Positions 24,728 to 36,316 of a stretch of 64,000 nt of DNA are shown piece after piece. A model generated the notes under the pieces. The model worked only from the letters and a program-made list of their open reading frames with translations, did not search any database and was not told the DNA's origin. Position 1 is the first letter of the stretch. Each line of letters begins with the position of its first letter. Both the position numbers and the translations under genes were made by a program. Source of the DNA: Todiramphus chloris collaris (Eukaryota; Chordata; Aves; Coraciiformes; Alcedinidae); the NCBI GenBank assembly GCA_025345505.1, contig JANVCC010000077.1, positions 9,975,163 through 10,039,162 on the forward strand, given 5' to 3'.

Positions 24728-25045
24728 CACAGAATGAAATGGGGGCTGGAAGGGACCTGTGGAGATCATTTCATCCAACTCCCCTGCTAAATCAGGGTCA
24801 CCCAGAGCAGGGTGCCCAAGATCACACCCAGGCTGGTTTTGAATCCCTTCAAAGATGACGACTCCACAAACTCTCTAGGCAGCCTGTTCCAGGCTCTGTC
24901 ACCCTCCCAGTAAGAGGTTTTTCCTTATGCTGAGGTGGAATTTCCTGTGTTCCAGTTTGCTTGTTGCTCCTTGTCCTGTGCATCACTGAAAAGAGACTGG
25001 CCCCATCCTCTTGACCCCCACCCTTTAGATTTTATAGGGTTCATC
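24728..25045 (-). mobile_element. CR1 LINE fragment, 3' end, minus strand, about 320 bp
   Basis: The plus strand begins CACAGAATG with GGCTGGAAGGGACC and continues with GGAGATCATTTCATCCAACT, CACCCAGAGCAGG, AACTCTCTAGGCAGCCTGTT and CCAGGCTCTGTCACCCT. It then runs through TTTTTCCTTATGCTGAGGTG, CTCCTTGTCCTGTGCATCAC and CCACCCTTTAGAT. This is the reverse complement of a CR1 subfamily tail. The copies at 61433 and 61810 share the GGAGGTTTTTCC-type region and are of the same general type. Confidence 0.95.
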
Positions 25046-27902
25046 CTCAAAACCTCAATAATGCATGTTTTGAAACCAGGAAAAAGGTTCTTGAATTAAG
25101 ATGCTTCCTGATGATCTGCAGACCGTTTATTTCATGTGTCATTGTGCTTTATTTCTGCATTGTTAGTAGATGTAATACAATAAGATCATCTACCTGTTCC
25201 ACTTTGGGGGACATAACATTTTTGTCAAAAGAATTACGAGACGCTTTGGACCACGTCAAGCTGTTGGAGTGTTGGGAGTGTCACCTAATTATGTTGTTTC
25301 TCCCTCGCCTGCAATCCAGTCCTTTATATGATTCACCTTTCTGTTTGGTAACAGCATAAATCTTAATTTGATGTGAAGCTGGTGAAAATTAGAAGTCTCT
25401 GATTCATCTGTGCATTTGTACCCTTCTTAAGGCAATCAACTCTGATTAGCTTTCATACTTAACTGCTGTAAATCTTGAATAGATACTCTTAGATCAGCTG
25501 AGTGAATAGTCCCAATCCATTGCATTTAGTAAGTGCGTTATAATTCATGCAGTTTAACAATATTACCCTAGGCCAAGAAGTTATAAATGAGATGGTTGGG
25601 TTTTAAAATTTACTTACTGTGAAACAATACTTGTAATGCTATTTATTCACTTGTCAGCCTCATCCCATTGTCACTCGTGGATTTATAGCAGTGGCAATAT
25701 TTTGATATGCAAAGGTGAACAGAAATATTGTTTCTTGTTATTGCAAAGGTTACAGCTGAGAAACTATTTGTAACTTGCCTGATTTCAGTTAAGGATATCT
25801 CCAAGCAGCTGAACGAAAATGATGTATTTTTGTTAAGCCATTAAGAGAACGCTTTGGTAAAAAGTCGTCCTTGCATAAATCTTGTTTTTATAGAGCAATT
25901 ATAATTAGTTTGTACTGTTCAAAGTGTCAGCCAGGAGTCCGTATGCTTCAGGGAAATAAGACCGACAAGTTTATTACTTCACAGTTTGGAGTGATGCTGT
26001 GCCTTAGCAAACTGCAGCATGCTAAATAGTTTCTGATGAGATGAAAGCACAAGTCTTGTTACTTCTGAAGGTCAGACTATATTATATGTTATATCACAAA
26101 TATATATATAAACAGCTATAAAATGCAGATTTACTTCCTCCATTAAGCCAAATTTCCTATAATATAATTCTAGTTGGTTTTCTTACTTGTCTTCTGCTGA
26201 AAGCAAGCCTTCAAGATTTATTTCTGTAGTAACTGAATTGGTGCCCATGCTGGAGATATAATCTCAACTAATTGTTTTCATTTTTTTTTTTAAATCAAAG
26301 AGCTCAGGCTTACACCACTTAGCTTCCCAGCTGGCATAGTTATATATATCAGACAAAACATAGTGTGACGCTATTTTTTTTCTGTAGTGAAGAATAAAAG
26401 GCTTTTTTAATAACAAAATGTAGCCTGTTTTGTTTTTTACTGGTATCTGCTTTATCATGATGGGTGGCTAAAACTGAAATTGTTGTAAGAGCATGACATG
26501 AGGCACTGTTTTCATTATTAGATTAGCAATTCAGATCTGTGTGTCACAAATGGAAAAATTAATCAAACGTATTTGCGCTGTCTGCTGCGCATATTAATGG
26601 ACAAGTGCTGACTGATCTGTAGTACTTCATGCACTAGAAGGACCCAATCCTGGATACAATTTTTCTTTCATGTTAGTTTCTTTCATATTTGTAGGCTAAA
26701 AGTTTCTGGAGGGTTCAGAGATTTCCTATAACATTAGTGATATTTTTCTTACTGACAGTAAAACCTCTTTTTCTCTCCCAGAAACTTAGTTCTCTCCCAG
26801 TGTATTCTCATCTCTTTCAAAGAAAGGAAAGAGTCTGAAAATATGAGTTGCAGAGATCCTTGGAGAGAAAAATTACATAATTAGAACTTCTTGCTCTGAC
26901 TTTTTTGCCGGAAGATGTATGATATATTTTATGAACATTTTATCTCTCAGTAATATGATTTTCAGCTGCCTGAATTCACATGATATGGCAATCAAATGCA
27001 TTTTGATTTGATATTTTGAATAGTTCTAGTCTGCAAGTTTATTCATGAAGGTGATTGGAGGCTTTTCTGGATTATATGGCTGACCTTTTTGAAGTTTTTC
27101 ATTCAGAATTAGTAATTTGATTCATTTAGAGTAAAATAAATTACTTGGAGTTTGATTTCAAACAATTCTGTGGTAAATTTTATTCTGTTTTGCACTAGGA
27201 TTTGTTATAAAAATCTTTTAGCTTTTATCCTTTTATCAAAAATTTGAAAAAAAATCCCTAGAACCTTCAAACATAAATGATTTCCTCCAACAAGAACATT
27301 TTTTTCCATCTAAACTACCATTTATTACTTTATTTTGTATAAATCCAGAATTTGGGGTTTAATAATCTGTTTTCTTTCTCTCCTATGAATAAAAGCACGT
27401 TGTCATGTAGGTTTTGTGTTTGAAGAGAAGTAGAGAAGTGTGGGCTCTTGGAGAAATATTTTACAGTGCATATCTCGCTGTTCCTAAAGAAAGCATGTAG
27501 GTAAACCTATGCAAGAATTAATGTAAATTAAAAAAAGCCAGGGTTTCTATTCTGACCCAAGTCTTTCCTTAGAGAAGCCTTCTCAGGGAGCAAGGGAGAG
27601 AAGGGCACCTCAATTCTCTTGCTTTATAGAATGTGTAACGTGGCTTGAAGGTGAGCTTGTGGTAATAATTGTGTGGGGCTTAGTACTATAGTGTGAAGTT
27701 CATAAAAGTCTCTTCTCTAGTTAAGACTTAAGTGGAGTTTGGAGGAAGCTGCTTTAATTGACACAGATGTATTAAAGTCAGACTTCGAAGTCATCTCTAC
27801 AGTCAACGGAAAACAGTAGACCCTTGAGCAGTCAATTCATCGTGTGTGGAGATAAGGTGGGATGAATCGTCCTCTGGCTGCTCCTTTCTCCCCTAGTTAT
27901 TT

Positions 27903-27929
27903 GGGGGAAGGGTGGGGTATGGGTGAGGG
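27903..27929 (+). other. Predicted G-quadruplex motif
   Basis: Five G runs (G5, G3, G4, G3, G3) are separated by loops of two, one, three and three bases. This satisfies the usual G3+N1-7 rule with one spare run. It stands out in an AT-rich neighbourhood. Function is not shown by sequence alone. Confidence 0.85.
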
Positions 27930-30900
27930 TGTCAGAGAGCACATAGATCATTCTCTTCAGGCACATGAAGCCAAGAGCGAGCACTCTTTAGCCTTGAAGT
28001 AGGCAGTTGCAGCTTGATGACTTCAGTGCAATTTATTTTCCTGTACCCATCACTCATGAATGTGATATCCGGGTAAGATATAATACTAAGTATGTAGTGA
28101 CTAGCATCATAATATTTCTTCCTGGTTTTCTACCACAGCTGTTATTGAAGCATTGAATCTTTCTGCCTCTGTTTCTGACTGCTGTCGGGGGGAGCACTCT
28201 GCTTGCCATGATTGATGGCAGCTTTTCCCATCACTGACTACTTCTGATTTCATACTCCAGGCATGTCTACATCAAATTTTATTATGAAAGATTCTTGCTT
28301 TGTGATTTCATTATACAGCTATTGCAAGAAGGAAGGACTGGAAGCGTAAACACTTCTGTAATAAAGCAATATGTAGATTTTCAGACTCATGTTCTGAAAT
28401 GCTCGCTTTCTGAGAGAAAAATACAATGCTTCAAGCAGAAAAAAAGTAGTCAGAAAGTTATAAGCTAAGACCCTGGAGAACCCAGCTGAGGTCTTTAACC
28501 AGTACAATTAAGCAGCCAGAACAGCATCTGCCCCAAAGGGTTTTAGATTTATAGGCAAGACAGGCAAACTGCACTTTAGGAAGCAGGGAAGTGAGGGGGA
28601 AGTACAAAAAAATGTCTGGGGGGACATGGTGTGCCGGTGACAGAGCCAGACACAAGACACTGGTGGCACTTAGACCTTCATGCCACTTCTCTGGGAAGCA
28701 GAGAGCTGTGTCTTCGGTAGGGCTGCTGGCTGTGGCTTGGTCCCACATCCAGGCAGGCAGTACACATGGCATCCCAGAGCCTCTACTGCTCAAAGCTAAA
28801 GAACAATTGTTGCAGGAAACAGCCTGAAACATCAGCTCGTGGGCTGCAATGTGCTGGTCTCCAGAATGGCTGCGCCCTTGTCACATAAAGGGGTAAAGTA
28901 ATTTGGCAGAAAATAAACCCCCTCACATTCCAGCTGGTCCGGAGGGGCCGGGGGGTGGCTGGGCTTAGATTCTGAGTGCTGTCCAATTTGTCACTATCAG
29001 TCTGGTGGTGTATCTGAGCTCTCCCAGCACCCTGTGCTCCCAGGCTAGCCGTGCTCCAGGGCTTCACGCAGCCAGCAAGGAGCTGGCAGTGCCCAGGGAG
29101 AGACTCTTGCAACTGGCAAAGTGAATAGTGTGGATTATTGAGAGCAACAGAAGTACAGGTTCTCGTGGATTGCCGGTGATGAATTCACTGCCTGCAAAGC
29201 ACATGAGGATATACAAAATGTGTTAGATTAAAGAGCAGCTCAGGAAAATTTCCAAGTTTCCTAGGGAGATATTTGGAAAGTCCAGATCTTACCCAAAGGT
29301 GTCCCTATGTGGGGGGAGTGAGGTTCAGCCCCCCGACTGATCCCAGGAGTCAGAGATGGGCAGTGACAGTATCCACCCTGACTTGTCTGCAGTGATGTCT
29401 TCCCTGACATCACCCCTTCCTTCAATCATTTTTATCATAATTTTTACCTTCTAGGTGGAGCTTGAGTGACTTTTGTCATAAATACCTTTATTATGATCGG
29501 TGTAAATTTCTCTCGCTTCACTTTTAAAGGTATAGCAGAAGAAAATTCACAGTGCAAGCTGAGTGAGGGGTGGTCACGCTTTGGAGGCGGGCAGCCTTTG
29601 GTGTGTTTTGCTATTATAATGACATTATAATGAGCAAAGTTTGCACAAAGGACAGTACTTTGTTAAAAACTGACAGGCTGTTGGCACAGGGTCGCAAACA
29701 GGCAGCTTATCAGTCCCGTAGTACCACCACTCCATCTTCACCCCACTCCATCCCCCCTGCTGCTTGGGGAGCTGTTGCAGGATGGGTTCCTTGCGTACCA
29801 GTGGCACTCTACCCTGAAAGTTTCTCTGATGTTATTCCTTTCCTTAATGTGTGAACAATGTTGCAACTTTAAACTGATTTTAATTTCTAACTTGCTGCCA
29901 GTCATTGTTCCACAGTCCTGCAAACTCGCATGCTGCAGCCTCTTGAAAGCGGCGCTTAAGCAACCGGTGGGTGATGATGAAATGTTATTGACTTGCTGTG
30001 GTTTCTTATTATCTTCTAGAAAGTCTCTTTGAAACAGATGTACTTGCTGTTTATTATACGTTCGGGTCTCCCAGCTGCCTCCCTCTGTGTGAAAGCCCTC
30101 CAGATGCTGCCCTGCAGTGGGCTTTGCCAGCTTTGCACGCTTGCCCCCCAGAGCCACGCTCCCAGGTAGTTTTTCAGAAGACCCATGCAGCTGGATAAGA
30201 AACGTTGGCATAGGGTGGACTCGAGTAACAGAAAACAAAGCAGAGTGTTGGGAACAAAGTAAAATGAAACGCAGCCTGGGATTTCTAAGGAGATTTAAAG
30301 GATAAACTTGGGCAACTTTGTGTGAAATCTGATGTGGATTTAGAGCTGTGGCTCGCTAAAGCTCTTTTAAAAGTCATAATCTGAAAAGAAAGAACAAGAA
30401 CTTTTAGAGACCAAGTGGTAAGCATCCATTTTGCAGATGGCCCAGCACGGAGAGTGCAAGTCTGACTGTGTTCAAGGTATCTGTCCTCTTGCCATGAGGC
30501 TCTAGGAGGGCTGGAGTTCAATTAAAGAGATCAAATACCCTGGCCTGAGTTTTAATAGCAAACCGAAAGTGGGGCTAGGAATGCTCCAAATGCCATGCTG
30601 TGCCCAGTACCTTGGCTTTTGATTTCTGTCATGTGCCCAGCTCTGAATGAGGAGACATGTGAAACCCACTGATATAAATAAAACCAGGAATGTGTTCAGC
30701 GTGTGCTGAGGCCCCTGGGATAGGAGAAGGACAGTGCAGAGGTACTCTAAGCTTGAAGGAGAGAGAGGCTTGTAAGGACTTGTGAAGAGAGCAGTGGAAG
30801 ACAGGGCCTTGCAACAAGGCTACAGTTGAGGTGTTCAGCTCAACCACTGCTGTAATTTTGACTTTCAATACTCTGAGGCTATTTAATTCAGTGACAGCTG

Positions 30901-30951
30901 CGTTTGCTGAAATGATAAAAATCAAGTAATATTTTTTTTGTTGTTTTGTTT

Positions 30952-30978
30952 TCTATACCATCAGAAACATGGTATAGA
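30952..30978. repeat. Perfect 9-bp inverted repeat
   Basis: TCTATACCA (30952-30960) pairs with TGGTATAGA (30970-30978) across a 9-base loop. No T-run or gene end makes it a terminator, and it is too short to be called a microRNA precursor. Confidence 0.85.
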
Positions 30979-32006
30979 TGACTTAGATGTACGCACTACA
31001 AACATGTTAGTCTAGCTCTCTCTTACTTCACTAAACTGCCTCCTTGTTAAACAGCAACGATGACTAAAATTTTACTTGACATTGTATTGCAGATAACAAA
31101 TAAATAGCATCGAGGAGCTTTGGCTATCATTCTGAATGTTCTGCCTCCGAAGTTTTAAGTGTTATCACTTGATGATGATTATTATAAGACCATGTGAATA
31201 AGTCATGAGCTACAAAGCACTGATTTAGTTAGAATACAGAAGGAATATATATTCTTTTACCTATGAAACTTCCTCAAACTTGCCAACGACATTAATTAAA
31301 CTGCCATTTGCACAGTGCGTGATAAAGATTTTCCTAACCTGAGCCAGTAATTTCTGCAGAAATTAAATATAATCTTTGTGTATATTTGTTATTTTTGTGC
31401 TATTTTATGAGGTTGGTTATTTTTCTAGCTTTCATATCTGTATGTTTTTTTCTTGTCCAACTAGACTTTTGCCCTTGATTTAGCTTTACACTTTTAAAAG
31501 CGTAATAACTTGAATCCTATTCCGAGCTCTTCTAAAGAGCGAGGCTGAAATTTGTCATTCCTTAAAGAAAAGGAAGTGAAGATTCTTACACAGCAACCTC
31601 GTTTAAATGATTCAGGTTTTTATTATATAAATAGATAATTTTGTTCCTTAATCTCATAATACAGCTATCATATGGCATTTAGAAACAGGCCTTTAATAAT
31701 CCAGTAACGCAATGCTCCCGAACACTGAACGATCCATTGGCCTGAAGTTTGGAGTTTCTGAATACATCTTCAAACTAGATGATCTCATACACTTGCAAGG
31801 TTTATTTCTGGAGCTGAATTCACAACACATTTACTTACCACTCAAAAGAAAGGGTGTGTGTAGAGGGGGATGTAGTCTAGCTTGTCTTTGTTTAAAGAAA
31901 TCCTGGCTTGGTGGCTAAGATGCATGTGGATTTCTTCCCAAAGAGCTGTATTTAGGCATTAAGGTGTGACCACCAGAATAATAGTGCACAGCTGAATAAA
32001 CCACTT

Positions 32007-32115
32007 GTTTAAATATTTTTTATTCTTTATTTGCTATTATGTATTTATTAATTTTTAGTTTTTATTTATTTTTCTTATTTTTAAATTATATTTATTTAAA
32101 TTTCTTCTATTTTAG
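32007..32115 (+). repeat. AT-rich low-complexity block
   Basis: About 109 bp made almost entirely of T and A (TTTATT/ATTTA words), with very few C or G. It ends at CTTCTATTTTAG. It may be a duplex-unwinding or matrix-attachment type sequence, or simply an expanded low-complexity tract. Confidence 0.85.
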
Positions 32116-35100
32116 GGAACTAAAATACCCATATTCATTTACTTAGTTTCAATTTGTATGAGTTAGTGTCTCTTTTCCATTGCCAATCAGCAAAGCAAGG
32201 AAATAGTGATATTGGTGCGTGAAATTAGCACTGACCAAGGAGAACAGTGCACAGTTTGTTATATAAATAGTCAAACTGATTCCTTCATGCCTATTTTTCT
32301 TTTCAGTTCCCTTTAAAATGAAATTCTGTGAAGTATTGATCACACAGGGCTTATTCACTTCTTGTTGTTGGAGAAGTGAATTCGGTGCTTGTGGGAGATG
32401 CCAGATGGGCTGCATGGGAGACAGAAGGTCTCTGTGTCTCCACCAAGCAGCAGCAGCAGTGTGTGCTTCCCAAATTATGCTGCCAAAGTGCCTTAGACCT
32501 GACCCATAGGTAAGAGGCCAATTTTGATATCCCTTCAATCCATAGCATCTTTGACACTGGGAAATCTTTACCACCCTGAATACTCCATTTCTTTCTGGCA
32601 CACTACTGCTCAGCTTGGATGCTTAGATGCTCCTGAGCTTCAACCATTCTTTGAGACAAACATCCTCTACCCTCCAGAAAACATATGCGATTGATTATGC
32701 TGCTTGGGCTGCTAGAAAAGCAGAAGGAAAAAGCCATAATTCACTTCCATTTCAACCATGGGTGATTGAAAACAACATACATAAAACTTAGAGTTTCTGA
32801 CTTTCCTTTTTTTTCCTGTTCATAGTGCTTTTACTGGTAAGCAAACAGATTAATATCACAAATGCATTCTGTTGTAACCAGGTGCAGTAGGAAAGCAGAA
32901 GTTCATATTCATTTAAAGCTGAAATTCCACCTGACTTAAACTTTCCCAGACCCAATATTCTTAATGATATAGTTCTTTGTGGACTATACAGGGTCATGGT
33001 ATGAGCTGATTTCCCTTTAAGCTCTACATCAGTACAACTTGTTCTCCAGTTGTCATCAATTAAAAGAGCTTAATGAACATCAGTAAGACTGAGAGCTACA
33101 TTGTATCTTCTTGAAAAATAGACACACAAGTATTTGCAGTGATTCTGTTTTGGTGTTGCATATTCTGTGCAGTTCACTTCACAAAGCTTAGCATAGCAGA
33201 TTTGGTGGTTTATGCTGAGATTTGCTAAATCCATCCAGAGAATGAAATGCCAACAGGAACATTCTTCAGGTTCTGCTTTGTGCTGATATTCATAATGTTT
33301 TTTTAAGTTTGAAGAAAGATGATTACTTTTGATATTTGGGCAGGAAACAAAAGCTGCAAGGGAAACAAATAGGATTGCATGGGGAGACTGGAGCAGGGCT
33401 TTATTTCAGGCAGAACAGAACTTATAATTGTATATTGTTTTATCTGTTTCACTGGGTAAGATTTTTCTGAGCAATCTCAATAGGACATTAATCATTGCAG
33501 GTATTATAGTCCAAACCAAAATTAACAGCTTTTCTTTCTGGAATATGCCTTCTTAGTTAGATAAACCCTTATATAAACCAGCTATGGGATTGTTTACTTG
33601 AACACCAAAAGGATTGAGCTGTGCGTATGTAGGAAGTTAGCTGAGTTTGCAGCAAATTCTTTAACTCATTCAAAGACTTTTTATTACAGCTAATCAGAAA
33701 ATGCCAGCCTTCTTGATGGGAACATGTGAGATAAATATAAGAAAAGGCACATTTTCCATCTCTACTTTCTTCTGTTGTGTAAAAGGTTAATACCAAAATA
33801 AAATTAAAAAAAATATATATTTTTTTATCCAAAAAGAGTTTGACTATTATCACCTAAACGTCAAACATACAGTGAAAGTTTTAACCAAAATTTTAAGTCA
33901 AAATTTTAATTTTTGACTGAAGGTTCTTACTAAAATGAATTTATTTCCTTTTTCCAAAACCTATCAGCCAACTGGAGCTCCTTAACAGACCTTTAAAACA
34001 GTAGAAATTGTGTGATTATTGGGTTTCTATTAAGTAAAAGTTTTTTTGGGGGGTGTCTACTTCTTTCCTTGTTTTTAATGGCTTTAACTTCCTGGTATAT
34101 TATTTGTTTGTAGTTCTTCTGGCACATAGCTCTCCCTCACTACATCAGGACTATGTCTGATGGCTTCTATACCTGGTAGAGATGGAGCCACTGGCAGGAT
34201 TTTGATTGCAGTGTCCCTTTACTGGTTTACAGTCCTTTAGACTGGTTTTAGTTGGACATTAGTGGAAAGATGCGTTTAAAGCGAGTGAAGCAATCCTCGG
34301 AGCTAGAAGTTTTCCCACTACTTAAATACTCTGAGAGGGGTGGGGAAGAAATCCACAAGTTTTATTTCTTTCCTATTCAACTTTTCTCCTGTGGCAAAGT
34401 AAATTACTTATCAGTCTTAAACAGCTTCAGTGTCACAGATAAGGTCTTTGAGTGCTTCCAAAAAATATAGGACACGGACAACAGAACAGCATATCACAAC
34501 TTGTACCAGAGGAGGAGGAGAAGCTTCCTCCACTGGTGTATTATTAAAGATTATCTTCCATTGTGAACCCAGATGCAGTGAATAAAGAAGCAGCAAAGGA
34601 AAATCTGAGCAGAAAATAGCTAGCAGAGTCAGTGTAGAGTTTTTATCTCCTGTACCCTTTCTTTTACATACCCTCAGTTGTATTCATCACTCAAGCACAT
34701 AGTTTCTTTTAGTGTCAGTCACTGTACACAGACTTTGGTGATAGCACTTTATTTCTTTATTTGTGCCACTGTGCAATGCAGTAAAACTCAGGTCTTCATA
34801 CTGTAAAGGAGTGGATAATCTCCATTTGGCATTTGCATATTACCTTCTGCAAACCTTTGCTTGTCCAGTGAGTATAGAAACTGGACTGGATTCAGAAGGG
34901 GTTAATCTTTTGCAGCCCACTGTGAATATTTTAGGTTTAATTTTTTTTTTTGTCTTTGGTGCACAAGCCCATGTGAAATTATAGAAGCAAAGCAACATAT
35001 TGACTGCCCTCTGAATACAGAAATTAAAAATAAGCTTTTACACCCAGGTGGCTCAGCCAGCAGAATTTAAATGACAGTGACATCTTACTTGGACTGTTAG

Positions 35101-35253
35101 ATCAATGTCTCATACTAATGAAGTTACTTCAATGCAGTTCAAAATGCTGTGGAGGTGAATCCTAAAAATCAATCTGTTTGTCTTTCGATAAGAAGCAGAC
35201 GGTGTTAAACATTAATCCTTCCTGCTTCTTAGATTGGTGCTTCAGTTCTCTGT

Positions 35254-35295
35254 GTTAATTATTGTTTCAGTCTTGTTAATTATGATTTCAGTCCT
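35254..35295 (+). repeat. 21-bp tandem duplication, two copies
   Basis: Two adjacent 21-bp units both start GTTAATTAT and share TTTCAGTC. They match at 18 of 21 positions. The TTTCAG words give each unit a splice-acceptor-like end, but no exon is visible downstream. Confidence 0.8.
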
Positions 35296-35712
35296 GCAAG
35301 GTCCTGAAGTTGTTGCTGGTTTGGTTACACAGAGTAAAAGAAAGGAGGGAAAGAATCAGCCCTGAGATGCTCTTCCACTTTTGTCTCCAGAGCAGAAAAA
35401 AAATTAAAAATTAAAGGGTGTGGGGAAATGAAAGCAAATAGTCAGGAAAGGAGAAATGAGGGAGGACTGCCTGTGTCCTGAGGGGACCTGCTTTGAATTC
35501 TTCTGAAAAATCAATTTCATCTCAAAATGCCTTTTTGTACTCGAAATGTTTTGTTTTGAGGCACTGTGATCACAAGCACAGCTTCAAACCCAAGGCAGAG
35601 CTCTGCTTTCTGGATAAAACCTTTGGCAGACCTTGGGAGGAGGTTGGTGCTTATTTCGGCATCTCTTCCCGAGGATCTGGGTAGGGTTTTGGCTTAACAG
35701 AAATTTTGAAAC

Positions 35713-35722
35713 GGGGGGGGGG
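35713..35722 (+). repeat. Homopolymer G10
   Basis: Ten consecutive G residues, followed by AGGGAAG. This is the third run of exactly ten G/C in the window. Confidence 0.95.
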
Positions 35723-36280
35723 AGGGAAGAATAATTTTAACTTGGGTTACAACAAGTATTTAAAACCTCTGAAATTTCTGATCAGCTGCAAGCCTGCTTC
35801 TCCTGCCTCACCTTGCCCCCTTAAGGTGGGCATCATTAATGCTGTATTCTCCAAGCACAAACATAATGTACTAAGGAGGAGATTTAGGGAATGTGTTTCT
35901 GACAAAGGTGATATGGCATGTCACACATGCAGAGGGCTATATGCATGTTAACTGACCTGTCCCCAGGAGATGCTGGTGAGCAGGTAAAGCTGTGCTGCCC
36001 TGGGTACCAGGGCTGGGACTGTTCCCTTCCAGGCAGGCTCTGGGCATCTGAGCTGTGCATTTAACCAAGGAACTAACCAAAGCTTGTTACGCATCTATCA
36101 ACCACATCCAAATAGATGCTGGTATAAATGGGAGCAGGACTCAAGGCTTTGCTGCATTAAAAGGAGCAGAGGCACAAACATGCAGCATGCCATGAGCATA
36201 GAGATGAGGAGCTGATGCAATGTGAGCTCTGAACCCTAACTGGGGACTGAATTTCTGCTGGCATTGACTGTGCCTGAAGG

Positions 36281-36316
36281 AATAAAAACAAAACAAAACA
36301 AAAAAAACCCAAACAC
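36281..36316 (+). repeat. A-rich (AAAAC)n-type tract
   Basis: The run is AATAAAAACAAAACAAAACA, then A8, CCC and AAACACC. On the minus strand it is the same kind of T/G tract as those on the plus strand at 21342 and 38442. Confidence 0.85.

Larger units (their letters stand above)
25046..32006. other. Repeat-poor unique sequence, AT-rich then locally GC-richer
   Basis: Bases 25430-28000 are AT-rich with no interspersed repeat. Bases 28560-29110 are clearly richer in G and C. I recognise no gene. Overlapping open frames of up to 166 codons (29738-30238, minus) reflect the higher GC content rather than a visible domain. A G-quadruplex motif at 27903 and a hairpin at 30952 are listed separately. 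Confidence 0.55.

Noticed and set aside
29738-30238. 166-codon open frame, minus strand
   Set aside because: It lies in a locally GC-richer segment where stops are rarer. No family or splice context is visible.
31772-31786. AAACTAGATGATCT word resembling a CR1 tail
   Set aside because: The flanking CR1 blocks (GGTCCCTTCCAACC and the terminal octamer) are absent, so it is probably coincidence.
32149-32601. 150-codon open frame, minus strand
   Set aside because: No domain. It covers a short CAG repeat region and has competing frames on both strands.
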